Source of the DNA: Edaphobacter bradus
Lineage (GTDB): Bacteria; Acidobacteriota; Terriglobia; Terriglobales; Acidobacteriaceae
NCBI RefSeq assembly: GCF_025685645.1
Contig: NZ_JAGSYF010000004.1
Span: 248,001-312,000 of the forward strand
DNA length: 64,000 nt
Reading direction: 5' to 3'
Notes under the pieces: model-generated
The model's input: only the letters and a program-made list of their open reading frames with translations
Told to the model about the DNA's origin: nothing
The model's database searches: none
Program-made: the position numbers and the translations under genes
Shown: in pieces, positions 32,129 through 41,192 of the stretch
Numbering within the stretch: position 1 is the stretch's first letter
Layout: the number at the start of each line of letters is the position of its first letter

Positions 32129-35100
32129 CCCTTTACCTCTTCCGAGTTCAAGCTATGAACCTTAACGATGTCGTCGAGCTTCAACAGCGCCCCAGTGAAA
32201 TTGAAATCGCTTATGTCCGCACCAAGTGCATCCAGTCGCGCCTTCTCGACCTGGCTTGAGAGAATAGTTTGTAGACTACGAAACGTCTCCTCCGAATCGC
32301 CGTCGCTGGCCTCGAGCAGGCTGCGCAAACGTGCGATTTCATGTGAAGCCGCGGCAGGATCGAAGCTTTTCTTCGATTCGATTTCGAGCTCGAGTGTTTC
32401 CGATGGTAAAGCCTGCTCAATGGCATCGATCTGAGTGCGCAGGACTGAGGTGAAGTCCTGGAGAATCGTTGGGGATGCCGAATCGCTCTCTCGAATCGCC
32501 TTCTCCAATTTCTCGGCGGCGAACTGGACTGGCTTGATACCGAGGTTGCCGGCGACTCCTTTCACTGTGTGAGCGATTCGCTCAGCCGTGCTCCGGTCAC
32601 CGATATGCAGAGCGTCTGAGATCTGCAGCGACGCGTCAGTGTGTTTCGCCGCAAACTTCATAAGCAGGTCCCGGTACAGACGGCTGTTTCCCCCCACTCG
32701 CTTGAGACCATCCTTGATGTCGATACCTTCAATTTCCGGCACGCCGGGGAGATTTTGCGATGGGGTAGCCTCAACCTTCTGAGCCGGAGGTTCGGAGAGC
32801 TCGTGGCGCGGCTTTATCCACTTCGTCACCGTCGCAAACATCGCATCGGGATCGATGGGCTTGCTCACATGATCGTTCATCCCCGCTTGCAGGCACATGT
32901 CCCGGTCCGTGTCCATTGCGTTGGCGGTCATGGCAATGATGGGCAGCGCACTGAAGCGTGGGTTGGACCTGATCACCTTGGTCGCGGAGATTCCATCCAT
33001 TACGGGCATCTGCATGTCCATCAGGACGAGGTCGTAATCATGTTCGCTCACCATCCGGACCGCAACCTCGCCATTCTCTGCCACGTCAATGGACATATGG
33101 GCAGGCTCAAGCAGCCCGAGGGCAACCTCCTGATTGACTTCATTGTCCTCCACCAGCAGCACCCTTGCGCCGTGTAGTTGGTCGAGATTGAGAGCTGGAC
33201 TGGCCTCGACTTCGCGCGGCGCCTCATGATCACCACTCAGAGCCTGGATGGCTGAGTCAAAGAGCATCGAAGGAGTTACAGGTTTGATGAGCACGCTGTC
33301 AAAGGCGGCCCCCTCAGCCTGCTTCAACACCTCTTCACGACCATAGGCTGTCACCATGACCAGGTGCGGTGGGGCCGCTAGCCCCGGTAGTACACGAATC
33401 CGTTTGCCCGTTTCGATGCCATCGAGGCCGGGCATCTGCCAATCGATAAAGACGATGTCGTAGGGCTCGTTGCGTTCAGCGGCTTGCCGGACCATCTCGA
33501 TACCTTCCAGGCCGGATGGCGCTTCATGCACCACGAATGTCATGCTTGTCAGCATGCTCGACTCGATCTCACGAGCCTGCGCGTTGTCGTCGATGATCAG
33601 GGCGCGTCGACCACGAAGGTCTGGCCTGGCGAGATGCCTCGCTGTGACGTCGCTCTTGGCAAGATAGGCGGTAAACCAAAATGTGCTGCCCTTTCCTACC
33701 TCGCTGGTAACTCCGACATCGCCTCCCATCAGCTGCGCCAATTTTTTGGAGATCGCGAGGCCCAGGCCGGTCCCTCCGTGCTGGCGCGTAGTGGAGGCAT
33801 CTGCCTGTTCGAACGCCTGGAAGAGACGGCCCATTTGCTCCTCGGTGAGGCCGATGCCAGTGTCTCTGACCGAGAAGTGAACCAGTTGGCCGTTTTCATC
33901 TTCCTTCTGGACACGAGTCTTGACGACGATCTCGCCACGCTCTGTGAATTTGACTGCATTGTTGCAGTAATTGATGAGGATTTGCCCGAGGCGAAGCGGG
34001 TCCCCTTTGGAGTGGGTGGAAACTCGAGGGTCGATGTCGAAGATTAGCTCCAGACCTTTGGCGGTGGCCTTCTCGGAGATCAGAGTGCTGACGTTTTCCA
34101 ACACTTTTTCAATATCGAAGTCGATGGTTTCGATGGATAACTTGCCAGCCTCGATCTTCGAAAAATCCAGGATGTCATTAATGATGCCCAACAGGTGCTG
34201 CCCGGACTGTTGAATCTTTCGGATATAACCCTTTTGACGGGGATTGAGCTCGGTCTTCATCGCCAGATGCGCCATGCCGATGATGGCATTCATCGGTGTT
34301 CGGATCTCATGGCTCATATTGGCCAGGAAGTCCGATTTGATCCTTGTGGCTTCTTCTGCGACTTCCTTCGCGCGTCGCAACTCTGCTTCAGATGCCTCCA
34401 AAGCCTGGTTGCTGGCCTCGAGTTCTTCTTTGCGAGCGATGATCTGGCGTTCGGAAATAACGAGCTTTTCAGCCTGGGCTTGAGTCTGTTCGAGAAGCTT
34501 TCTGGTCTTTATATTGGCGTCCAATATCTCCGAGTTCACGGCCAAAGCAGGCAGCAGTGCATCGAGGAACGCCTGCTGGCGCTCCGATAGCGATGAAATC
34601 GGTGCCATTTCCAGCACTCCCACCGCAACTTCTTTACGGACTACCGGCATAAACAAGAGAGTATGGGGCGAAACAGTTCCCATCCCGGTCGAAACAAGGA
34701 CGCGATCACCCTCGCTTGCAGTGACCACTAAAGGCCGCCGTTCGAGCGCAGTCTGCCCGACGAGCCCCTCGCCCAAAGCAAACTCCGGGGCTTGATCTGG
34801 ACTATTGAGCGCAAAGCCACCGACGCGAGCGAAACGAGTAAGACTCTCGTCGGCGACATAAAGAGCTCCATAAAGCAGCGGGATGGACTTCGAGAGGCGC
34901 GAAAACAAACATCTCCCAACCGCTGCAAAACTCTCGGAGGCTTGCAGTTCCACAGTGATAGCCGAAACCTCCGCCTTCACCCAGTGCTGAACTTCGCGCT
35001 CACGAGCATTACCTTGAAGGGTGCTCAGCGCGCGGGTGATCGCACCAATTTCGTTCGTCTGATCGAGGTAGCGGATGGATTCATCCAGCCGTCCATCGGC

Positions 35101-35787
35101 AAGGGCCTGCACGCTGCCGCGCACGTTCAGTAACTCGCGAATGACTTGAGTCTGGGCGATATAAAGGGTGAGGGCTAAAGTTGCCGCAAAGCCGAGGCAG
35201 ACGACCAGCCATTTGATCAGAATGACGCGGTGAGTTGTTCTGGTGAGATCGTTAGATTGCTGGTCTACGGACGCTCGCAGTTCGTCCTCCAAGTCAATGG
35301 CAGCCTGCAGCGCCTTTTCCATCTCCGCGGCTACGCTTCCGCGCATCAAATTCATGGCCTTTTCGTTATTGTTGACTAAGGCGGCGGCACGAACTGGACG
35401 CGCGTCAGCTACGAATTTATCGAAAAGTTCACCAGTCGCCTTGATTTCCTTGGCGTGATCGGGACTCTGGCGAAGCGCGTCAGCGACACGTGAGCGGTAG
35501 TCGGCTGCAATGTTGTTTAGCTTCTCCTCGATGGACTGTATTCTATCGGGGTCGACCTCGGCGATCTCTTGGTAGAGGTAAAGACCAAATCCATTCGTAT
35601 CGGATCGTGCCGCCGACATGGTCTGCTGCGTCTTGGCGTCATGGTCGATCAATTCGCTATACGCTGTGTCGATCCTGCTACTTAAAATCGACGAATATAG
35701 TGCCGCTACAACCACCATCAGTGCCAGCGGAAGTCCGGCAAGAAGCAGCTTGGTTCGAATTGTCAGATTTCTTAGTAGGGCCATCAT
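32125..35787 (-). CDS. Large hybrid histidine kinase (GAF, HisKA, two REC, HPt)
   Basis: A 1220-residue membrane kinase. From the N-terminus: membrane helix 1 (about 11-33), a periplasmic helical sensor, membrane helix 2 (about 208-230), HAMP, GAF (about 300-450), coiled coil, HisKA with MSHEIRTP (His493), HATPase with [12 protein letters not shown], receiver 1 ([11 protein letters not shown]), receiver 2 ([19 protein letters not shown]) and a C-terminal HPt with His1073 in RIAHTVKG. The start is ATG 35787 (MMALLRN), with GGAG upstream. The HPt would pass phosphate to the PP2C response regulator downstream, whose start overlaps this stop. Confidence 0.93.
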   Translation of the reverse strand: MMALLRNLTIRTKLLLAGLPLALMVVVAALYSSILSSRIDTAYSELIDHDAKTQQTMSAARSDTNGFGLYLYQEIAEVDPDRIQSIEEKLNNIAADYRSRVADALRQSPDHAKEIKATGELFDKFVADARPVRAAALVNNNEKAMNLMRGSVAAEMEKALQAAIDLEDELRASVDQQSNDLTRTTHRVILIKWLVVCLGFAATLALTLYIAQTQVIRELLNVRGSVQALADGRLDESIRYLDQTNEIGAITRALSTLQGNAREREVQHWVKAEVSAITVELQASESFAAVGRCLFSRLSKSIPLLYGALYVADESLTRFARVGGFALNSPDQAPEFALGEGLVGQTALERRPLVVTASEGDRVLVSTGMGTVSPHTLLFMPVVRKEVAVGVLEMAPISSLSERQQAFLDALLPALAVNSEILDANIKTRKLLEQTQAQAEKLVISERQIIARKEELEASNQALEASEAELRRAKEVAEEATRIKSDFLANMSHEIRTPMNAIIGMAHLAMKTELNPRQKGYIRKIQQSGQHLLGIINDILDFSKIEAGKLSIETIDFDIEKVLENVSTLISEKATAKGLELIFDIDPRVSTHSKGDPLRLGQILINYCNNAVKFTERGEIVVKTRVQKEDENGQLVHFSVRDTGIGLTEEQMGRLFQAFEQADASTTRQHGGTGLGLAISKKLAQLMGGDVGVTSEVGKGSTFWFTAYLAKSDVTARHLARPDLRGRRALIIDDNAQAREIESSMLTSMTFVVHEAPSGLEGIEMVRQAAERNEPYDIVFIDWQMPGLDGIETGKRIRVLPGLAAPPHLVMVTAYGREEVLKQAEGAAFDSVLIKPVTPSMLFDSAIQALSGDHEAPREVEASPALNLDQLHGARVLLVEDNEVNQEVALGLLEPAHMSIDVAENGEVAVRMVSEHDYDLVLMDMQMPVMDGISATKVIRSNPRFSALPIIAMTANAMDTDRDMCLQAGMNDHVSKPIDPDAMFATVTKWIKPRHELSEPPAQKVEATPSQNLPGVPEIEGIDIKDGLKRVGGNSRLYRDLLMKFAAKHTDASLQISDALHIGDRSTAERIAHTVKGVAGNLGIKPVQFAAEKLEKAIRESDSASPTILQDFTSVLRTQIDAIEQALPSETLELEIESKKSFDPAAASHEIARLRSLLEASDGDSEETFRSLQTILSSQVEKARLDALGADISDFNFTGALLKLDDIVKVHSLNSEEVKG

Positions 35788-35957
35788 CTTTCTCCGATCA
35801 AGCCCGGAGTCTATCCACCTCCGGGCGAATAGCGCTGCAGCGCTCAATGGGGCAAAATTGCTGTGGACGGGCTCGACCCTCGAACTAATTCACCAGCCGA
35901 CTGCTTGCTGGACCATGCTCAAGCGTATGCTTTTTGCGAACCCGGATTCAAACACTC

Positions 35958-36569
35958 TCAAGACTTACCGACAGGATTCGCCGAGAAGTACTGGTTGAGT
36001 CCGGCGGCGACCTCTTTCAGCCCATGATCGAGATTGGTATCCAGCGCCGTAACGACCGCTGAGATCTCCTTGCTCTGCGCCGGTTCAGACTGGGAATAGA
36101 AATGCGTCCACAAGAGCTTGCCTGACTTTCGGTCAAAGAGCTCGAACTCCATGGACACGAGTCCAGTGATGTTCGCACCATCGACTTCCGCAAATTCGTA
36201 GAGCCTGCCGCGGACCACGAATTGTCCGACCGAATTGCTCCCAAGGCCAGTCACGGACTGGTAATCGCCTGAAGTACTCAGCACGCGTATCAATTTGTTC
36301 TTTACCAATTCGACCGGCGGTTCCACCCAACGACTGTACTGGTACGCGCCAATCTGGTTGGTGCCAATGCGATACACAATCGGTGTGTCTCGATATATTT
36401 CCGCCCCCGCAATGCTTCCAACCAATAAGGACACGGGATGTGCGCTTGTCGTCAGTGTGGGCGCCACAGGGAGCCTCACAGTGTAATAGTGGATGGGCTT
36501 GCTCTTGGCGCAGCCGTTTAGGCTCAAGGCGAGCGCGGATATAAGAACTAATCGGGCTATTCGATGCAT
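35958..36569 (-). CDS. ABC-type transport auxiliary lipoprotein (PqiC-like)
   Basis: A 203-residue lipoprotein. The start at the second ATG (MHRIARLVLI) gives a clean type II signal peptide with lipobox LNGC. The mature domain runs from PIHYYTVRLP to the end and includes the segment IYRDTPIVYRIGTNQIGAYQYSRW, characteristic of the PqiC/ABC_trans_aux family that works with MCE-type lipid transporters at the outer membrane. It is the last gene of the leftward MlaEFD operon, 139 bp after mlaD. The hybrid kinase follows after a 170-bp gap. Confidence 0.85.
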   Translation of the reverse strand: MHRIARLVLISALALSLNGCAKSKPIHYYTVRLPVAPTLTTSAHPVSLLVGSIAGAEIYRDTPIVYRIGTNQIGAYQYSRWVEPPVELVKNKLIRVLSTSGDYQSVTGLGSNSVGQFVVRGRLYEFAEVDGANITGLVSMEFELFDRKSGKLLWTHFYSQSEPAQSKEISAVVTALDTNLDHGLKEVAAGLNQYFSANPVGKS

Positions 36570-36707
36570 AGACAACCTCTTCCGTGGCACTCGATATTGC
36601 TTCAAGGGCCTTAAGCTTTATCAACTCCTGCGTGCCAATGCTCGCTTGCAGCTCTCCGCGGGAATTAGTCGCTCAGACCTCCTCGGTGATCCCGGGGAAA
36701 ACTTGCT

Positions 36708-37670
36708 TCACTTCTGGCCGGGTTTTCGGTCCTTCCGGGCGCTTCCGCGAATAAGCAATGAAGGATTGGCCTTCAACGAATCCGTCAGTTCTTTCATGTT
36801 TTCGGTTGTAACGCGAATATTCACTATGATCTGGTCAATGTTGTCCGCGTTGTTGTCCGTAGTACTCTTGAGCTGCTCCATCAGCGAAGAAGCGGTAAGC
36901 AGGGTCTGTTTCAGCTCGACGACGATTGTTCGGATGTCCTGGCGATTCTCAACTACAAGAGAGTCAACGTGCTCCAAGGTCGTGTTCGCCTCATCCATGG
37001 TCTTCTTGAGGTTGTCGAGCAAAGGGGCGAGCTTCGCACTCGCCGTTTGTACGTTCGTCAAGCTGGCTGACACCTTTGGCCGGTCTTCAGCGAGCATGGC
37101 GTTCAGGTTCCCCAGACTGCCGCCTATGTTCGCGCGGTTCCTGTCGTTCAAAAGGTCGTTGACGCGGGCAATCGTCACTTGCAGTTCGGTGAGACGCTGG
37201 TTCAGAGTCTGCATCGTCTGTTTGGCAACAGGGGTCAGGCTGCCAATCAAGTCACCGAGGTCAGCAATTCCGAGTGTCTCGGCTGACTTCAGTTCGCTGC
37301 CAGGTGGGGCGAGTGGGCTGTCTTTCTTTCCGGTCCCGATCTCCACGTAGTTGTCGGAAAGGGCCCCCAGGGCGGTGATCTTCGCGATGCTGTCGGTCTT
37401 CACGGGAATGTTGGGGCGCACACGGAAGTCGATCTCAATGCGGGTCGAGTCTTTGGGGTCCACATGCACTGCGTCGACCTTGCCGGCTTCCATGCCACCG
37501 TAGCGAACCATGGCGCCGGGCATCAGGCCCCCAGCCGACTTGAAATAGGTGTGAAACGGGACGCCTCCGTGTGTAAAGGCGCCGGATACAGCGAGAATCG
37601 TCCCGATCAGCAGGGCAGCCGCAATCAACACAAAGAAGCCAACTAGTGCTGGTTCTCGCATACTATTCAT
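36708..37670 (-). CDS. MCE (MlaD-like) lipid-transport substrate-binding protein
   Basis: A 320-residue protein with an N-terminal membrane anchor (residues 8-30), an MCE domain at about residues 38-115 (VRYGGMEAGKVDAV, ALSDNYVEIG), and a long coiled-coil tail (residues 150-300). MlaD-type proteins bind phospholipid in the periplasm and pass it between the membranes. GAGGAAG lies upstream of the ATG. The gene follows the ATPase by 27 bp and precedes the auxiliary lipoprotein. Confidence 0.9.
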   Translation of the reverse strand: MNSMREPALVGFFVLIAAALLIGTILAVSGAFTHGGVPFHTYFKSAGGLMPGAMVRYGGMEAGKVDAVHVDPKDSTRIEIDFRVRPNIPVKTDSIAKITALGALSDNYVEIGTGKKDSPLAPPGSELKSAETLGIADLGDLIGSLTPVAKQTMQTLNQRLTELQVTIARVNDLLNDRNRANIGGSLGNLNAMLAEDRPKVSASLTNVQTASAKLAPLLDNLKKTMDEANTTLEHVDSLVVENRQDIRTIVVELKQTLLTASSLMEQLKSTTDNNADNIDQIIVNIRVTTENMKELTDSLKANPSLLIRGSARKDRKPGQK

Positions 37671-37697
37671 AGCTTCCTCATCAATGGCTCCACGCTC

Positions 37698-38516
37698 TTA
37701 GGATCTTGTCTTCTTTTGGCCCTCCGTGAGCATCTGCAGGTAATCGAGTTCCTGAACCACCTCAGGCTCCGGTCTTCGATCCAGAAACTGGCGAACGCGC
37801 GGATGATCGCTCGCCTGGAATTCTTCTTTAGTGCCCAACGCAATGATCTGACCGCGGTCGACATAGACCATGCGGTCGGCGATGAGAAAGGCGCTGGACA
37901 ATTCGTGGGTCACCACCACCATCGTGATGGCGTAAGCCTTCTTGAGCTCCAGGATCAGTTCGTCGAGTCCCGCGGCGATGATGGGGTCCAGTCCCGCCGA
38001 CGGCTCGTCGAAAAACAGTATCTCGGGATCCATGGCCAGTGCGCGCGCCACAGCGGCTCGCTTTTTCATGCCCCCGCTGAGTTCCGAAGGCATGTAGTCC
38101 TCAAAATTGGCCAGGCCAACTTGTCCCAGCTTGATCCTTACCATGACCTTGATCGTGGATTCTTCGAGATCGGTATGCTCGCGCAAAGGCAGCGCAACGT
38201 TTTCGCCGACAGTCATCGATCCGAACAGCGCCGAGCCCTGGAATGACATGCCAATCTTCTTGCGAATCGAGTCCATTTCGCGATCGGAGATCTTCGCCGT
38301 GTTGGCGCCTTGAATCCACACTTCGCCGGAGGTCGGCTTTTCCAAACCAACCAGCGTTCTCAATAGGGTGCTCTTTCCTGAACCCGATCCGCCCAGGATC
38401 ACCATGGTCTCCCCTCGACGCACGTCGAACGTAATGCCGTGAAGGATCTCGCGCTCACCGTAGCTCACGCGGAGATTGACCACTGAAATGGCCGCCTCAT
38501 TAGAAGGGTCAGTCAT
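37698..38516 (-). CDS. Lipid-transport ABC ATPase (MlaF-like)
   Basis: A 272-residue ABC ATPase from the ATG giving MTDPSNEAA; an ATG 11 codons upstream is an alternative. Walker A is GGSGSGKST, the Q-loop is SFQGSALF, the signature is ELSGGMKKRAA and Walker B is ILFFDEPSAGLD, followed by the H-loop VTHEL. The C-terminal extension resembles the MlaF tail that binds MlaB. It lies between mlaE and mlaD, and so drives the lipid transporter. Confidence 0.93.
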   Translation of the reverse strand: MTDPSNEAAISVVNLRVSYGEREILHGITFDVRRGETMVILGGSGSGKSTLLRTLVGLEKPTSGEVWIQGANTAKISDREMDSIRKKIGMSFQGSALFGSMTVGENVALPLREHTDLEESTIKVMVRIKLGQVGLANFEDYMPSELSGGMKKRAAVARALAMDPEILFFDEPSAGLDPIIAAGLDELILELKKAYAITMVVVTHELSSAFLIADRMVYVDRGQIIALGTKEEFQASDHPRVRQFLDRRPEPEVVQELDYLQMLTEGQKKTRS

Positions 38517-38577
38517 TTCCGCGACCCGCCATCGCCGCCGCTTTGCCAACCTTTAACGCCATGGATCTGCTCCTGCA

Positions 38578-39396
38578 TTAAGAAGGATTGATAAGATAGA
38601 ACAAGCTCGTAAACACCAGGTCAACCAAGATAACAAGGGCAATCGAAGTAACTACAGCTGCGGTTGTCGAGCGTCCCACTTCCTCGGCGCCGGCTCCTGT
38701 TGAAAAACCCTCCTTACATCCGACAGCGGTGATCACCATGCCGAAAAGTACACTCTTTATGAGGCCGGTATAGATGTCGCGCGCAACGATCGCGTTTCGC
38801 GTCGCCTCGAAGTAAGAGCGGATCGTGTAATTCGCAGCCGCGACACCGAAGACGCACCCGCCGACCACACCCATGAAGTCGGCCCAGATCGACAGGGCCG
38901 GCATCATGAACAGCATAGCGAGAAACTTTGGTGCGACTAGAAAGGCAACCGGATCAAAAGCCATGGTTTTGAGGGCATCCACTTCCTCCGTCACCTTCTT
39001 AGTACCGATCTCCGCGGCGAAAGCGGACCCCGAACGGCCGATCACAACGATAGCGGTAAGCAACGGCCCAAGTTCGCGGAGAATCGAGACGGCCACGGCC
39101 GCAGCCACTAACTCCAGGGCTCCCAACTTACGCAGCTCATAGGCGCTTTGCAGGGCCATGATCAAGCCGACAAAAAACGTAATCAGCGAGACAATGGGTA
39201 TGGCTTCCACGCCGATAGCCATGGCTTGATGAAAAGCCCGCTGAGGGTGCAGGCGTCGACCACGGAAAGGGCCTATAAAGGTGAAATAGGCAGACTGGCT
39301 TGCGAGGTTCGCCAGGTCGCCTATGTAGGCCAGGCTGCTTATGGTCCGGAAGCCCACCCGGGCAGGTATCGCTACAATTCTTTCTGCGGCTTTCAA
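38578..39396 (-). CDS. Lipid-transport permease (MlaE-like)
   Basis: A 272-residue inner-membrane permease with a TTG start. The conserved segments include PIVSLITFFVGLIMALQSAYELRKLG, then the central REIGTKKVTEEVDAL-like EIGTKKVTEEVDALKTM, and five to six membrane helices ending in LVFTSLFYLI. This is the MlaE/YrbE permease fold. It is the first transporter gene after the STAS protein (58 bp), an order that recalls the MlaB partner. Confidence 0.92.
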   Translation of the reverse strand: MKAAERIVAIPARVGFRTISSLAYIGDLANLASQSAYFTFIGPFRGRRLHPQRAFHQAMAIGVEAIPIVSLITFFVGLIMALQSAYELRKLGALELVAAAVAVSILRELGPLLTAIVVIGRSGSAFAAEIGTKKVTEEVDALKTMAFDPVAFLVAPKFLAMLFMMPALSIWADFMGVVGGCVFGVAAANYTIRSYFEATRNAIVARDIYTGLIKSVLFGMVITAVGCKEGFSTGAGAEEVGRSTTAAVVTSIALVILVDLVFTSLFYLINPS

Positions 39397-39454
39397 TGCG
39401 CGGACCTCCGATCGAAGGTGTCATTTCAGCGGCATTGCGGGGAGCGGCTTTGAT

Positions 39455-39820
39455 TCAAGCCCGATCTCTAACGTTTGGGGTTGAAGCCTGGAGCACCTGC
39501 TCCTCGGTTTCGAGTATCTCAAAAACTCCAGTCAGACGTGTGAGTTGCAACACCTGTAAAACGGCCCCCCCCACCCCATAGAGGACGAGCCTTTTCTTCG
39601 AATCCTGCGCTTCCTTGAGGACCTCCACTAATGAGGCGATCCCGGAGCTATCGATGTAGCTCACCCCGCTCAGGTTGATGGCCATCTGTTTTGTGTCTTT
39701 CAGCGAACTTAACAACGCCTTTCGTAGGGTTGGTGAACTGCCAAGGTCTATCTGACCTACGAGTTCGACGATTGTAACCTCTCCTGCAGACCGCGTTGAC
39801 GCACCCATTGTTCTTTGCAT
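39455..39820 (-). CDS. STAS-domain protein (anti-sigma antagonist or MlaB-like)
   Basis: A 121-residue single STAS domain. The phospho-acceptor site YIDSSGIASL (residues 55-64) is intact, as in SpoIIAA/RsbV anti-anti-sigma factors. The upstream RsbW-like gene supports that role. However, STAS proteins are also the MlaB subunit that binds MlaF, and the gene lies directly before mlaE. Either role, or both, is possible. GAGG lies upstream of the ATG. Confidence 0.88.
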   Translation of the reverse strand: MQRTMGASTRSAGEVTIVELVGQIDLGSSPTLRKALLSSLKDTKQMAINLSGVSYIDSSGIASLVEVLKEAQDSKKRLVLYGVGGAVLQVLQLTRLTGVFEILETEEQVLQASTPNVRDRA

Positions 39821-39897
39821 ATCAATCCTCTATTAGGCTACGAACCGGCGTTGCGAGTTGACCTTCACGACTGTCGCGATTCACTTCGCGATGCCGG

Positions 39898-40329
39898 TTA
39901 CCCACCGGCAGTATTCACCTGGGTGCCAGGAAGTTTCTTGATTAATCTGAGCACGTTCTTCCCCGCAGTTTGTTCATAACACACCTCATCCATGATCGCC
40001 CTGATCAAGTGCGTTCCTCGCCCACTCAGCGAGACGTCATTCAGGGGCTGTCCGCATACCCTGGCCGGGTCTGGTGGCTCACCCTGGTCGAGGAGTCTAA
40101 ATACGATTCGATCCGCACTCACTTGACAGTCCAATTCGATCTCCTGGTCATAACGGCTCTTGTACGCGTGACGGATGATATTAGCTAAGGCCTCATCAAC
40201 GGCCAAAGTGATTCCTTGGCACGATTCCTCAGACAAACCGCAGATCGCACCTACCCCGCTTACCGCAGCGCGGGCAATCGATAAGAAGCGAGGATCGCTT
40301 GGCACAACAAGTTTCAAACGGAAGTCCAT
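39898..40329 (-). CDS. RsbW-like anti-sigma serine kinase
   Basis: A 143-residue GHKL-type kinase. The N box is ITLAVDEALANIIRHAY, the G1 box is DQGEPPDP, and the G2 region is LSGRGTHLIRAIMDEV. This is the RsbW/SpoIIAB type, which binds a sigma factor or phosphorylates a STAS protein. The start gives MDFRLKLVV; a GGAGGTG box lies upstream. It heads the leftward operon. No sigma factor gene is nearby. The 260 bp before it (to 40588) contain no further gene and probably hold the operon promoter. Confidence 0.88.
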   Translation of the reverse strand: MDFRLKLVVPSDPRFLSIARAAVSGVGAICGLSEESCQGITLAVDEALANIIRHAYKSRYDQEIELDCQVSADRIVFRLLDQGEPPDPARVCGQPLNDVSLSGRGTHLIRAIMDEVCYEQTAGKNVLRLIKKLPGTQVNTAGG

Positions 40330-40588
40330 TTCGCTTAAGCACCTCCGTTGGGGACATCGCACCAACAAGTCTTCATTAACCGTGATTTGCTGCGCCCTGT
40401 TTGCTCGGCCGGGTCAAATCGAACCTGGCTAAATATAAGCTCCTGCACGTTGATAGCGCTAACTCCGAAGAGTCCTAGCTGAGTGTGAGCGCGTGGCTAA
40501 CGAAGGCACTCAAAAGCACTAAAAAGACACTTACGGGAAACAGTTCAGCACGCCGCCAGCACGCAATCCGCATGTTAGTCATTTATTG
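40330..40588. other. Leader region of the leftward RsbW-Mla operon
   Basis: About 260 bp without an open gene. I see no clear -35/-10 pair. The D-aminoacylase-like remnant begins at 40589. Confidence 0.35.
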
Positions 40589-40920
40589 TCAACGAGTTGG
40601 AGTCGAATCGCACCGAATTTCGGCACAGCGGGCTCCAGATTTCGAGATGAATGATCCACCGGATTGTTCCGCTACGGCGCGGCCCTCGAGGAGGACGAGT
40701 TCGATTCCGTGAGGTGAAACAGAGGGGTTCTCATAGGTGGCGGATGTTCCGACGGACTGGGATCGTAGACCGTGATGTCAGCGATGTGGTCGGGGGCCAA
40801 CTGTCCGCGATTGCTGAGGCCGATGCGCCGGGCGGGTGCAAGAGTGATCTTGTGGATGGCCTCGGGGAGCGAGAGCCAGCCTTTTTCCCTGCATATCTCT
40901 CCGAGCAGGAGAGGGAAGGT
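40589..40920 (-). pseudogene. Frame-shifted C-terminal remnant of a D-aminoacylase-like amidohydrolase
   Basis: On the minus strand the segment reads TFPLLLGEICREKGWLSLPE, then AIHKITLAPARRIGLSNRGQ and LAPDHIADITVYDP. A frameshift near 40750 is followed by ATYENPSVSPHGIELVLLEG and a stop at 40589-40591. This is the C-terminal third of N-acyl-D-amino-acid deacylases or a related amidohydrolase. The metal-binding N-terminal part is absent. It is a remnant, not an active gene. Confidence 0.6.
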
Positions 40921-41128
40921 TCAACGATGGTCGCATTGCGTAAGACGAGCAAGACAGACACCCTCCTTCATAGACTGGGCAAGATGGGTTGTTCGAGTCA
41001 AGCGGGGTTAGTGACAATCGTTCGTGGAGCGCCGGCCATGATCGAGACCTCGAGAGAAGGTTTTCGGTCGATGAACCGGCACTGAGAATGGTAAGGTTGT
41101 TTCGCGCAAGTGGAGTCGAATTGGGCGT
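40921..41128. other. Upstream region of the GH3 gene
   Basis: No gene is supported here. An open frame continues upstream from the GH3 gene, but the signal peptide and ribosome binding site argue for the later start. Confidence 0.4.
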
Positions 41129-41146
41129 AGCTCAAACGTTTGAGCT
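41129..41146. promoter_or_regulatory. Perfect 18-bp palindrome, candidate LacI-type operator
   Basis: AGCTCAAACGTTTGAGCT is a perfect inverted repeat with a central CG, typical in form of LacI-family operators. It lies 46 bp upstream of the GH3 beta-glucosidase start, where it could control expression by a sugar. No LacI gene is in the window. Confidence 0.5.
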
Positions 41147-41192
41147 CGGATGCGGATTAAGTCTTGCGCCAGGGGAAAAAGGAGAAGTCTCG

